A stretch of 64,000 nt of DNA from Sulfitobacter guttiformis. Its GTDB lineage: Bacteria; Pseudomonadota; Alphaproteobacteria; Rhodobacterales; Rhodobacteraceae. Positions 54,572-63,293 of the stretch are shown one piece after another (positions within the stretch are counted from its first letter, which is position 1; every line of letters begins with the position of its first letter). The stretch spans positions 992,001-1,056,000 of the forward strand of contig NZ_RAQK01000002.1 in the NCBI RefSeq assembly GCF_003610455.1, given 5' to 3'. The notes under the pieces are model-generated. The model saw only the letters and a list, made by a program, of their open reading frames with translations, had not been told where the DNA came from and searched no databases. Both the position numbers and the translations under genes were made by a program.

Positions 54572-55417
54572 TCAAGATCTCCGCTTCATTAAGGAAGCGA
54601 GTAAATCAAAGTTTGCGCTAGCCAGCTCCGTACTATTACGAAAGATGTATTCGCTTATTTCCCGAACTTTCGCAGGGGAAAGCAATATCGGCCTTTTTGA
54701 TTGAGCTTTGTCAGGATGTACCAATCCCAGCATCCTATGCGGTGACATAGGAATCCATAGCTCAACCTCTAGGCTACCGAGCCTATTTTTTACGCCATCA
54801 TCGAGCCGGATAATTGGATAACTGCCAAGAATAAACTGCTTGTTGACAGGTGCCGTTGCCCATGCTGCCTTATGCCCATCTAAGCCAGCAAGAACTTTTT
54901 TAGATTCAGGTGCTTGTGCCCTAATACGAGCATTTTTCACCATTTGCTCTTTTTCTTCATCGCTTTTCTGCGACAAAAACAGTCGAAGCGCTGTCGACGC
55001 TTCCTCATCAAGATCGTCGGTAAGGCGCACAAGCTGATTGCCTTCTAGGTTGCCAATGAAGTCTTTGGTCCGCTTCGCAAAAATACTAAAAATATGGTAA
55101 AGTGAATTGAGGCTATCGCCTGAAAAATGAGGTATTGAGCCACTATCAAAGATATTCTTTGCTTCTTGATCTATCCTAGCAAAAAGGTCGTCCACTTTTT
55201 GATAAAAGCCTGTTTCGACGTGCGCGGACTTCTTTCCATCCTCTTCGATTGTATAATAGTGATAATCAGAGAATATTCCCTCAACATTTCTTCGTATTGG
55301 CGCAGTCTTTTTTCCGTTTTTATAGTGATACCAAACGGCCTCACCTTCAAAACAGAAATTTCTAAGGAGCGCTTGTGGCACGTAGTGATGGTTTTTGGGT
55401 ATCTTTGGTTTCTTCAC
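54572..55417 (-). CDS. DUF4238 domain protein, low GC
   Basis: A 281-residue protein with the DUF4238 opening KNHHYVPQALLRNFCFEGE, a middle of charged helices (EKEQMVKNARIRAQAPESKK) and a C-terminal WIPMSPHRMLGLVHP segment. The HHYVPQ motif suggests a metal- or nucleotide-binding N-terminus, but no activity is known. Its base composition is visibly lower in GC than the neighbours (many AAA, ATA, TTT), which points to horizontal transfer. It lies 11 bases after thyX on the same strand. DUF4238 genes often lie in defence or mobile regions; role not known. Confidence 0.88.
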   Translation of the reverse strand: MKKPKIPKNHHYVPQALLRNFCFEGEAVWYHYKNGKKTAPIRRNVEGIFSDYHYYTIEEDGKKSAHVETGFYQKVDDLFARIDQEAKNIFDSGSIPHFSGDSLNSLYHIFSIFAKRTKDFIGNLEGNQLVRLTDDLDEEASTALRLFLSQKSDEEKEQMVKNARIRAQAPESKKVLAGLDGHKAAWATAPVNKQFILGSYPIIRLDDGVKNRLGSLEVELWIPMSPHRMLGLVHPDKAQSKRPILLSPAKVREISEYIFRNSTELASANFDLLASLMKRRS

Positions 55418-55428
55418 CGATCAGAATC

Positions 55429-56349
55429 TCACTTAATAGCCCCCTCAAACTCCCGCCACTCTCCTTTACTCATGCCCGAAGTTTCCTGAGTGACCTCCTC
55501 GCCCTTCAACATCCGGCGCACACAATCCAGCGCCTTGCCTGACATCGTGGCTCCACCTAGGCGGTAGTCCTCAAACGCTCCATAAGCCGCTGGCACCCAG
55601 TCGGCGACGACTTTGCAGATTGCGTCGGCGTAGACGCGGATTTCGTATTGGGCGTGGCTGTCGGCGCGCAGGCGGAGGAAGTGGAAGAGGTTGTGCAGGT
55701 CCACTTTCCAATACCATTGGGTGTAGATGTTGGCGGGGAGGTTCATGCGGGCCAATTCTCGTGCGAGGCCGTCTTGAGGCTCTCCGTCGGGGCCGGTCTC
55801 TGCGATCATGGCCTCGTAGTTATCGTAGGCGCGGTTGGAGTCGGATTTCAGGATCTCCAAGACGCGTGCCGCTTCTGCCCCCTCAAGGACGCCGCCCCTG
55901 CCCTGATTGTTGATCACGGATTGGGCGTTGATGTGGCTTGGCTCGGGGATATAGAACTCGCGGTCCAGAATGGAGTAGCGGGCGGAGTATTCATTGACGT
56001 TCGCGGTGCGGTGGCGGATCCACTGGCGCGCAACAAAGACGGGCAGTTTAACGTGGAGTTTGATCTCGCACATCTCGAAAGGGGTCGAGTGCCAGTGGCG
56101 CATGAGGTAGCGGATCAGCCCCTCGTCGTTCTGGACGGATTTGGTGCCTTTTCCGTAAGACACACGTGCGGCCTGACAGATCGCCTCGTCGTTGCCCATG
56201 TAATCAATGACGCGGATAAAGCCGTGATCGAGAACGGGGTACGCGGTATAGAGATGGCTCTCCATCCCTTCGCTGACGGCGCGCAGGGTGGGCTGTGGGC
56301 TGGACCGCTGCTCGTCGATTTCGGCTTGTTGCTCTGGGCTGATCGGCAT
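55429..56349 (-). CDS. thyX: FAD-dependent thymidylate synthase
   Basis: A 306-residue enzyme that makes dTMP from dUMP using FAD, NADPH and methylene-THF. ATG 56349 is chosen (AGAGG upstream; the longer frame adds 18 residues). The ThyX motif [15 protein letters not shown] is at residues 112-126, and the dUMP/FAD segment is [21 protein letters not shown]. No thyA was seen. Full length with an extended N-terminus of about 45 residues. Confidence 0.97.
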   Translation of the reverse strand: MPISPEQQAEIDEQRSSPQPTLRAVSEGMESHLYTAYPVLDHGFIRVIDYMGNDEAICQAARVSYGKGTKSVQNDEGLIRYLMRHWHSTPFEMCEIKLHVKLPVFVARQWIRHRTANVNEYSARYSILDREFYIPEPSHINAQSVINNQGRGGVLEGAEAARVLEILKSDSNRAYDNYEAMIAETGPDGEPQDGLARELARMNLPANIYTQWYWKVDLHNLFHFLRLRADSHAQYEIRVYADAICKVVADWVPAAYGAFEDYRLGGATMSGKALDCVRRMLKGEEVTQETSGMSKGEWREFEGAIK

Positions 56350-56551
56350 GATGGGGTCCTCTGGGCGCGTTTGAATGGATTCGTTGCCTACTATATCTGG
56401 CACAGGGCGTCACGGGACGCGATATGTGGTATTGTTTTTTCGCCATACCGGACCTCCTAAACGCGCGATCAGGGGGCAGTATTGTTGACAAGCGCGCGCA
56501 CCACGCGTGATGGTCGGGACAACAATAAAAAATATATTCGAGGGCAGAGCA

Positions 56552-57493
56552 TTGAGAAACCAAATTATCAGCCTCGCATTGATTGCGGGTTTGGCAGCCT
56601 GTAGCGGCGGCAACCCTTTTGACGACACGGCAGAGACCGATGGTGGCGGCACCGCTGAGGAAACGGGCGGTATCCCCGCAGTACTGGCCCAAAACCTCCA
56701 GAGTTTTTCATACAATCCGGCAGCCGGCACCCTGACTGTGACAGGGGTGCCCACGGATGACGGCGTGCTGGACGGTGTTTATCGGCGCAGGCCCGCGTTG
56801 GACCGCGCCGGATACGAGGCATATACCGCGCAGGATGGCTCGCTTGATCGCCATATCACCGCCTATGTCCGCGACATCCGTGGCACGCGGGCAATCACGA
56901 TTGTGTCCGGCTCACAGTTTGAAGAGGTGGTTGCCGGCAACGCCTACAGCAACACAACCTACAGCGCACCAGCGGCGACGCAGGATGGCGGGCTCGTTAC
57001 CTACGCGGGCACTTATGTCGGTCTGTTGAATGGCGGCGGATCAAACGAGGATCTTCTGGACGTTACTCCGGGCACATCTCCCTCGGTTCTGTCTGCTCAG
57101 GCCGCCGAGGTGAGAGGGCGCGCCTTGATCAATGGCGATTTTGCGGACTCGACGGTAACGGGCGCTATATTTGAGCGTGTGATCGTGGATGTAGACAGCA
57201 ATTCCAATCAGGATGTGAACTCGGCCGATCCGTTTCCGTTAAACGACGTTGCCCTTGATCTGACCGATATTGCGGAAGACGGGACATTTCAGGGCGTAGC
57301 CACCTTTAACGATAGTGCCATCGGCGCATATGGCGGTATTTTTGGTGGCACAGGTGCGACTGAAGTGGCCGGTGTCGTTGTTTTGAACAACCACATAACC
57401 GGCCTGCAGGGGGTGATCGAAAATGGTGCCTTCGTGCTGAGCCAGTGCGGACAGGCCGATCAAGATCCGATTTGCACCCAACCCTTCGAGTAA
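56552..57493 (+). CDS. TbpB-barrel-like surface lipoprotein, putative Slam substrate
   Basis: A 313-residue lipoprotein. TTG 56552 is the best start: GAGGG lies before it and it gives a clean signal (RNQIISLALIAGLAAC) with lipidated Cys17; upstream GTG/ATG would bury the signal. A disordered Gly/Thr/Glu linker follows. The C-terminal half resembles the transferrin-binding-protein beta-barrel: RGRALINGDFADSTVTGAIF and the hallmark GIFGGTGATEVAGVV. The next gene, a Slam-like translocon, starts on its stop codon (TAATG). Ligand unknown; no TonB receptor lies here. Confidence 0.8.
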   Translation: MRNQIISLALIAGLAACSGGNPFDDTAETDGGGTAEETGGIPAVLAQNLQSFSYNPAAGTLTVTGVPTDDGVLDGVYRRRPALDRAGYEAYTAQDGSLDRHITAYVRDIRGTRAITIVSGSQFEEVVAGNAYSNTTYSAPAATQDGGLVTYAGTYVGLLNGGGSNEDLLDVTPGTSPSVLSAQAAEVRGRALINGDFADSTVTGAIFERVIVDVDSNSNQDVNSADPFPLNDVALDLTDIAEDGTFQGVATFNDSAIGAYGGIFGGTGATEVAGVVVLNNHITGLQGVIENGAFVLSQCGQADQDPICTQPFE

Positions 57494-58908
57494 TGCAAGT
57501 GCAGCGCCCTTTACGCGCGCAACTGACCATGGCGATCCTGACAGGGGTCGCCATTTTTGCAGTCGCGGGCCAACCGTCGGCACAGCAAAGCGCGGAAGGC
57601 GATGTTACGATCACACTCGACGAGGCGCGGATCGTGGCGGCCAAGGCACTGCGCGATGGCGCGCCACAACTGGCAGAGCAACTCGCGCGGGGTTTGTTGC
57701 TGGCCGATGCAAAATCATCCTATGCCCATCTGGTGCTTGCCACGGCACAGACAAACATGGGCCAGACTGCGCAGGCCCGCAAATCGGCGGCAAAATCCTA
57801 CCGCTATGCAAACACCAAGCCGGAGAAGTTTCAGGCGGCCGAACTTGCCGCCAAGCTGGCCTATGCTGAAAGTCGCCCCACGCAGGCACAATTGTGGCTG
57901 CGGCGTGCGGCACACAACGCGGATAATGAACAGATCGAGGAACAATTGGGCCGCGACTTCCAGCGGGTCCGCGCCGAGAACCCGTTGTCTTTTTCGATCC
58001 GCGGCGCCCTGCGCCCGTCGAGCAATGTTAACAACGGCGCTGATACCGCCCTCCAGATCATCGAAGGTGTGCCGCTCACAGGCAGTCTGAGCGGCTCTGC
58101 TCAGGCGTTAAGCGGGACAGTCGCGAGTGCTGATGCCGTCCTCGGCTACCGGTTGCGTGGCACAAAAGCCAGCCGGACCGATATTTCGGCGCGCCTTTTT
58201 GTGGGCCGTGTCGCGTTGAGTAGCGATGCAAAAGCGCTGTCCCCCACCTCCTCCAACAGTGACTTCGCCTCGACCTATGGCGCGCTGACCCTCAGCCACA
58301 GCTTTGCAGTGGGGGCGCAGGGCGGCAGTGCAAAGCTGTCGGCCAGCGCCGGACAGTTCTGGAGCGGCGGCGACCGCTATTACGATTTTACACGGCTGGA
58401 TGCCGCGCGGGTTTGGCGGCTGGATGCAGCAAACAGGTTGCAAATTTCAGCCTCGGTCGAGAACCGCGACATCGTGAACTCCGCTACGAATGACGCTGTG
58501 GCAATCGGCCTCAACGCCGAGCTGACGCACACAAGGCCCGGGGGCGACACACTTGGATTCGCGTTCAACGTACTCGAGACCAGCAGCGACTCGGTGAATT
58601 CGGATTCGACCGCTCTGTCGCTCAGCGCACGCTACACATTTGCCGACCGGATCGGACCGGCACAGGTGTCCACAGGTATCGTAGTGGGAACAACCGATTA
58701 TGACCGGTACTTTGCCGCACCCATATTCCTGGCCAACGGTAGACAGGACCATTCCGCGTTTGCAGATCTGAACCTGTTCTTCCCCGATATCGACTATGCC
58801 GGATTTGCGCCCACTCTCGCGCTCAAGGCGGGGCGCAAGACCTCCAACATAAGCCGCTTCGAGACACGTGAATTTTCCTTGAGTGTCGGGATCGCATCAA
58901 AATTCTGA
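57493..58908 (+). CDS. Slam-type surface lipoprotein assembly modifier
   Basis: A 471-residue outer-membrane protein. Signal peptide residues 1-30 (MAILTGVAIFAVAGQPSA inside), then a periplasmic TPR-like domain (residues 35-160: ARIVAAKALRDGAPQLAEQL, YAHLVLATAQTNMGQTAQAR), and a C-terminal DUF560 beta-barrel of many amphipathic strands that ends SVGIASKF, the terminal Phe for BAM. Slam proteins export specific lipoproteins to the cell surface and are usually encoded beside them, as here. ATG 57493 overlaps the lipoprotein TAA. Assignment is from domain order and context. Confidence 0.82.
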   Translation: MQVQRPLRAQLTMAILTGVAIFAVAGQPSAQQSAEGDVTITLDEARIVAAKALRDGAPQLAEQLARGLLLADAKSSYAHLVLATAQTNMGQTAQARKSAAKSYRYANTKPEKFQAAELAAKLAYAESRPTQAQLWLRRAAHNADNEQIEEQLGRDFQRVRAENPLSFSIRGALRPSSNVNNGADTALQIIEGVPLTGSLSGSAQALSGTVASADAVLGYRLRGTKASRTDISARLFVGRVALSSDAKALSPTSSNSDFASTYGALTLSHSFAVGAQGGSAKLSASAGQFWSGGDRYYDFTRLDAARVWRLDAANRLQISASVENRDIVNSATNDAVAIGLNAELTHTRPGGDTLGFAFNVLETSSDSVNSDSTALSLSARYTFADRIGPAQVSTGIVVGTTDYDRYFAAPIFLANGRQDHSAFADLNLFFPDIDYAGFAPTLALKAGRKTSNISRFETREFSLSVGIASKF

Positions 58909-58975
58909 GAACCGCTGGAAACCCCCGTGCGACATGTTAGCTTACGATCAATATGCATGCTCAGGAGGACCCAAC

Positions 58976-59410
58976 ATGCCGATCAAATACCTGCACACAA
59001 TGGTGCGCGTCAAAGACCTCGATGCGTCAATCGCATTCTATAAACTGCTCGGCCTCGTCGAGCGTCGCCGCATGGAAAACGAGGGCGGGCGATTTACGCT
59101 GGTGTTCTTGTGCCCCCCCAGCATGGATGACGGCCACGCCGATGTCGAGCTGACCTATAATTGGGACGGCGATGACGGCCTGCCCTCCGACAGCCGCCAT
59201 TTCGGGCATCTGGCCTACACGGTCGAGAATATCTACGAGACCTGTCAGCATCTTATGGACAACGGCGTGACCATAAACCGCCCTCCTCACGACGGGCGAA
59301 TGGCGTTCGTACGCTCTCCCGACAACATTTCCGTCGAATTGTTGCAGGAAGGTGATGCGCTGGAACCGGCAGAACCATGGACCTCAAAGGGCAATACCGG
59401 CAGTTGGTAG
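58976..59410 (+). CDS. gloA: Lactoylglutathione lyase (glyoxalase I)
   Basis: A 144-residue metalloenzyme that turns the methylglyoxal-glutathione adduct into S-lactoylglutathione. AGGAGG lies seven bases upstream of ATG 58976. The metal ligands His7, Glu58, His78 and Glu121 are all in place (KYLHTMVRV, VELTYNW, FGHLAYTV, SVELLQ). Length fits the nickel-type bacterial class. The downstream DUF1194 gene starts 34 bases inside it. Confidence 0.96.
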   Translation: MPIKYLHTMVRVKDLDASIAFYKLLGLVERRRMENEGGRFTLVFLCPPSMDDGHADVELTYNWDGDDGLPSDSRHFGHLAYTVENIYETCQHLMDNGVTINRPPHDGRMAFVRSPDNISVELLQEGDALEPAEPWTSKGNTGSW

Positions 59411-60141
59411 CCCGGCGGCATCTGATCTGCGCAGTTTTCGGGGTCTGGGCGGGGCTGGCACTGGCCACCCTGCCCGCCCATGCGGCACAGTGCCGTCTGG
59501 CCCTTGCGTTGGCGATTGATGTATCCAGCTCTGTCGATGCAGTCGAAGACACACTACAGCGCAACGGCGTGGTTGCCGCGCTGACTGCACCCGAGGTCGA
59601 GCAGGCATTTTTTGCCTCCGACCTCCCCGTCGCGCTGGCAGTTTACGAATGGTCGGGGCGCTATAATCAGGAGATGATACTGGACTGGGTCATCATCGAT
59701 GACCGTAGCGCATTGATCCGCGCCGCAGAAACTGTCGCTAAATCCAGACGGAGCCACAACGACTTTCCGACAGCAATGGGATACGCTTTGGGTTTTGGTG
59801 CCAATTTGTTGGCGCGCAGCCCCGACTGCCTGCGCAAAACGCTTGATATGGCAGGGGACGGACAAAGCAACGAGGGGTTTCCGCCAGCGAGTGCCTATCG
59901 GGAATTTCCTTTTCAGGACGTCACTGTGAACGGTTTGGTGGTAAACGCTGCCGATTTCGAAGGCGAGGTAGGGCTGATTGCCTTCTATCGCGGCGAAGTT
60001 TTGCATGGGCCGGGCGCATTTCTTATCATCGCGGACGGATTTGAGGACTATGAGCGTGCGATGCGGCGCAAGCTGGAGCGCGAACTGGCTCCGCCCGCAA
60101 TTGGATTGCTGGAAAATTTACAGAAAGAGGATGCGGGGTGA
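59377..60141 (+). CDS. DUF1194 secreted von Willebrand-like protein 1
   Basis: A 254-residue protein. The N-terminus (about 35 residues, ending LATLPAHAAQC) is a signal peptide with a long n-region; a start at TTG 59404 is an alternative. The vWA-like core has the MIDAS-type motif LAIDVSSSVDAVE, with TLDMAGDGQSNEG as the second metal loop. It starts 34 bases inside gloA and is coupled to the next gene by GTGA. Family function is unknown; metal-dependent protein contact in the periplasm is likely. Confidence 0.88.
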   Translation: MDLKGQYRQLVARRHLICAVFGVWAGLALATLPAHAAQCRLALALAIDVSSSVDAVEDTLQRNGVVAALTAPEVEQAFFASDLPVALAVYEWSGRYNQEMILDWVIIDDRSALIRAAETVAKSRRSHNDFPTAMGYALGFGANLLARSPDCLRKTLDMAGDGQSNEGFPPASAYREFPFQDVTVNGLVVNAADFEGEVGLIAFYRGEVLHGPGAFLIIADGFEDYERAMRRKLERELAPPAIGLLENLQKEDAG

Positions 60142-60854
60142 AGGCCGCCGCTCTCGCAGCCGTGCTCGCCCTGTGTGCGGCTCCGGCGCTGGCGCAGGAG
60201 GCTTGCCGTCAGGCATTGGTATTGGCGCTGGATGTTTCAGGGTCAGTCGATGCGCGCGAATACCGGCTTCAAATTGGCGGATTGGCGCAGGCCCTTGGCA
60301 GCCCGGCAGTGCGCGCCGCCCTGATGGAGCAGCCGGAAACACCCGTTGAACTGCTGGTATTTGAATGGAGTGGCCCGCAGGACCAGATGACCCTGTTGCC
60401 ATGGACGCGGATAGACAGTGCTGAAGCCCTTGATACCGTGATTGCACAACTCGCCCTGACAGAGCGCAGGGCAGAGGCAACTCCCGGTACTGCCCTTGGC
60501 GTGGCAATGGCGCATGGCGCATATCTGTTGGCCCAGCGCAGTGGATGCTGGCGTAAGACCCTTGATATTTCCGGCGACGGCAAAAGCAACCTCGGCCCCC
60601 GCCCGCGCACCACCAAACCACGGCTGGAAGGGGCCGGAATTACGATCAACGGCCTTGTCATTGGGGCGGACAATCCGGCATCAGGGGATGCACACCAACG
60701 CGAAATTGGCGAGTTATCGGCTTATTTCGCCGCCGAAGTCATCCTTGGCGCGGATGCTTTTGTAGAGGTTGCTCTGGGCTTCGAAGGCTACGCGGAAGCG
60801 ATGGAGCGGAAGTTGTTGCGCGAACTGGACACACTCACACTCTCCATGCGTTAG
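60138..60854 (+). CDS. DUF1194 secreted von Willebrand-like protein 2
   Basis: A 238-residue paralogue with GTG start overlapping the previous stop. Signal peptide residues 1-19 (KAAALAAVLALCAAPALA). The MIDAS-type loop is ALDVSGSVDAREY and the second is TLDISGDGKSNLGPRP. Both copies also share FEWSG and a C-terminal RKLLREL/RKLEREL helix (KLERELA in copy 1), so they are tandem duplicates. They may act as a pair on the same partner. Confidence 0.9.
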   Translation: MKAAALAAVLALCAAPALAQEACRQALVLALDVSGSVDAREYRLQIGGLAQALGSPAVRAALMEQPETPVELLVFEWSGPQDQMTLLPWTRIDSAEALDTVIAQLALTERRAEATPGTALGVAMAHGAYLLAQRSGCWRKTLDISGDGKSNLGPRPRTTKPRLEGAGITINGLVIGADNPASGDAHQREIGELSAYFAAEVILGADAFVEVALGFEGYAEAMERKLLRELDTLTLSMR

Positions 60855-60864
60855 TCCCCTTTGC

Positions 60865-61686
60865 CTAGCGGTCATGCCCGGGATTTTGGCGTGCAAGTTT
60901 GCGCATCAGACCGGGCCAGACAAGATTATCACCCATTCCCTGCGTGAATGCTCCTGCCGCCTGCCCCGCGACCGTATCTGCCATTTCTTGCGACTCTTCA
61001 TGCAACGCCTCTGTTCCGGCCGCTTGTGCAAGGATCTGCGTTTTGCATGCATTCTCCAAAAAATACATTCGTAGAAAAGCAATTGCACAATTGGGGCCCA
61101 CGGTAAGAGTACCGTGATTGCGCAACATCAGCAGGCTTTTATCACCGATGTCGGCGACAATGCGCGACCGCTCGTCCAAATTAAGGGCGATGCCTTCGTA
61201 GTCATGATAGGCGAGGTCATTGGTGACTGTCATCGCAAACTGGGTGTAGCGGCGCAGACCACCGGTCTGGACAGACACAGCAACGCCATAGGGCGTGTGA
61301 ACGTGGATCACGCAGCCCGCATCGTGACGCGCAGTATGGATGGCGCTGTGGATGGTAAAGCCCGCTGGATTTATAAAATACGGCGTATCCGAACAAATAT
61401 TGCCCTCAAGGTCGATCTTGACCAGCGCAGAAGCGGTCATTTCGTCGAACATCAAGCCATAAGGATTGATCAAGAAACGCTCTTCGCCGTTCTCGTCTGG
61501 CAGACGGGCGGAGATGTGAGTGAAGACCAGATCGGTCCAACCATGGAGCGCACACAACCGGTATGTCGCTGCGAGCTCGCAGCGCAGATCCCACTCGACC
61601 TCGCTTACCATGTCTTTGACGCTGGGCAACCCAGCAGGATCAGGAATGGAAAAGCCACCTGTGCGCAGGGCTGATTGGGTATTCAT
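60865..61686 (-). CDS. Class II aldolase/adducin domain protein
   Basis: A 273-residue zinc-dependent aldolase-like protein. ATG 61686 has CGGAG ten bases upstream; the much longer upstream frame is not coding. Zinc ligands are His128/His130 (VIHVHTPYGVAV) and His191 (MLRNHGTLTVG). The substrate may be a sugar phosphate or a C4 acid, but the usual phosphate-loop residues were not confirmed. Divergent from the YHS protein gene, with 166 bases between. Confidence 0.92.
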   Translation of the reverse strand: MNTQSALRTGGFSIPDPAGLPSVKDMVSEVEWDLRCELAATYRLCALHGWTDLVFTHISARLPDENGEERFLINPYGLMFDEMTASALVKIDLEGNICSDTPYFINPAGFTIHSAIHTARHDAGCVIHVHTPYGVAVSVQTGGLRRYTQFAMTVTNDLAYHDYEGIALNLDERSRIVADIGDKSLLMLRNHGTLTVGPNCAIAFLRMYFLENACKTQILAQAAGTEALHEESQEMADTVAGQAAGAFTQGMGDNLVWPGLMRKLARQNPGHDR

Positions 61687-61852
61687 TACAATCTCCGGTC
61701 TTGTGTGGAACTGGGACAACTGTGGGTCCGCATGTCGTGGTCTGTCAACGATGCTGTTGCAGCATGACGCGGCGTCGATCACGCAAATGTTTCTGCATAG
61801 CGGCACGAATTGGCGTAGGTGTGAGGTGTTGTTTTTATTTCGGAGCAAACCA

Positions 61853-62305
61853 ATGCCGGTTCCTTCGCGCCGCCGCGTGCTAATGCTGTGTGCTGCATTT
61901 ATGATCCCTCTGAGCCGCCTGCATGCAGCTACGGCGCGGGTGGCCGTCAACGATCAGGGTGTGGCGATTGATGGCTATGATACCACCGCTTACTGGCAGT
62001 CGGGCGCTGCCCAGCCTGGCATTTCGGCGCATGTGGCCGAATGGCGCGGCGCGCTTTGGCATTTCGCAACGGCGGCAGAGGCGGCGATGTTTGCCGCTGC
62101 CCCCGAACGCTTCGCGCCGCAGTTTGGCGGATTTTGCACAAGGGCAATGTCGTTCAGGAAGGTTGTGAACGCAGATCCACAAATCTGGAGGATTTATAAC
62201 AATAAACTCTATCTTTTTGCGCAGCCGGTCGGCGGGGAAAAGTTTGACGGCGCCGAGGATGCAATGATCGAAAAGGCACAGGCTTACTGGGACACGCTGA
62301 CCTGA
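61853..62305 (+). CDS. YHS domain protein with Tat-like signal
   Basis: A 150-residue exported protein. The N-terminus (SRRRVLMLCAAFMIPLSRL) has a twin-arginine-like SRRRVLML motif, so Tat export is possible. The YHS-type core reads GVAIDGYDTTAYWQSGAAQP, HFATAAEAAMFAAAPERFAP and a Cys in GGFCTRAM. YHS domains usually bind metals or support heavy-metal proteins; here the Cys is single. CGGAGCAAA precedes the ATG. Confidence 0.88.
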   Translation: MPVPSRRRVLMLCAAFMIPLSRLHAATARVAVNDQGVAIDGYDTTAYWQSGAAQPGISAHVAEWRGALWHFATAAEAAMFAAAPERFAPQFGGFCTRAMSFRKVVNADPQIWRIYNNKLYLFAQPVGGEKFDGAEDAMIEKAQAYWDTLT

Positions 62306-62402
62306 TTACCAATAGTTGTTTGCACGGATCCAGCGACCATCATCACAATAGTGAAAGGTCGGCACGAACGTGCAGCGGACTGCCCCACTGCACAATGGCT
62401 TC

Positions 62403-62921
62403 TCAGTAGATATAGCGGATTTGATCGGTCCAGTACCGCTCGACCCGCTTGAGCGATGCGGTAATCGTGATGACGCCCTCGGGCCCCAGTACCCCGCGAT
62501 CTTCCAGCCCGCCTGCATGGCGCAAAAACAGATCAGCCACTACATCGCGGATTGATCGGCCGCTTTCCGTTAGGCGAACACGAACAGATCGGCGGTCGAT
62601 TTCGCAACGCTGGTGGTGCATGTAACCCATATCGACCAGTTTTTTCAGATTATAGCTGACGTTACTGCCCTGATAATAACCCCTGCTTTTCAGCTCTCCC
62701 GCGGTGACCTCATTATCGCCGATGTTAAACAGAAGAAGCGCCTGCACGGCGTTGATCTCCAGCACGCCGACGCGCTCGAACTCGTCCTTGATTACGTCCA
62801 GCAACAACCGGTGCAGCCGCTCTACGAGAGAAAGCGCCTCTAGATATCCGGTCATAAATCCCTTTTCGGGCGGGGCTGCTTTTTCGACGGCCGGCAGGCC
62901 GATGGTATCCTGAATGCTCAT
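62403..62921 (-). CDS. MarR-family regulator, LdtR-like
   Basis: A 172-residue winged-helix repressor. ATG 62921 has GGAGAG six bases upstream. The conserved core VERLHRLLLDVIKDEFERVG, NAVQALLLFNIGDNEVTAGE and GYYQGSNVSYNLKKLVDMGY is that of the LdtR group, known in Liberibacter and related alphaproteobacteria to control an L,D-transpeptidase and cell-wall traits. The wing is HHQRCEIDRRSVRVRLT. No L,D-transpeptidase gene is in the window, so the target here is open. Confidence 0.9.
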   Translation of the reverse strand: MSIQDTIGLPAVEKAAPPEKGFMTGYLEALSLVERLHRLLLDVIKDEFERVGVLEINAVQALLLFNIGDNEVTAGELKSRGYYQGSNVSYNLKKLVDMGYMHHQRCEIDRRSVRVRLTESGRSIRDVVADLFLRHAGGLEDRGVLGPEGVITITASLKRVERYWTDQIRYIY

Positions 62922-63002
62922 ACTACTCTCCGACTTGTAATAACTCCAAGGCAGAGATTGCATAAAAAAACAGAATATTTCGTTAAAAGCGAAAGTCCAA
63001 AA

Positions 63003-63293
63003 TTATCCTTTGGATAGATGGACTTGAATATCCTTAATCAAATCAGAATAAGGGGCTTTTGGCGCAAATTGTCCACTAACCCACTGGTAAAGATCGTGAT
63101 CGTTCTCGTCGAGCAGATCGTCATAGAGCGTCAGACCTTCATCATCCATCGCATCAAGGCTATCGGTGGCATAGGCGGAAAGGATCAGGTCCATCTCCTT
63201 GATCCCGCGCCGCATGGAGCGCATTGCGAGACGTTTGATGCGAACTTCGCGCGGCTCGCCTTCGGGGCGGTGGGGGCGTGGCATTTCAAACAT
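63003..63293 (-). CDS. sdhE: FAD assembly factor SdhE
   Basis: A 96-residue protein that helps attach FAD covalently to succinate dehydrogenase. The family motif RRGIKEMDLIL (RGxxE) is present, with the acidic YDDLLDENDHDLYQWVSG helix. ATG 63293 lies eight bases inside the end of the XRE regulator gene, so the two are coupled. No sdh operon is in the window. Confidence 0.94.
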   Translation of the reverse strand: MFEMPRPHRPEGEPREVRIKRLAMRSMRRGIKEMDLILSAYATDSLDAMDDEGLTLYDDLLDENDHDLYQWVSGQFAPKAPYSDLIKDIQVHLSKG

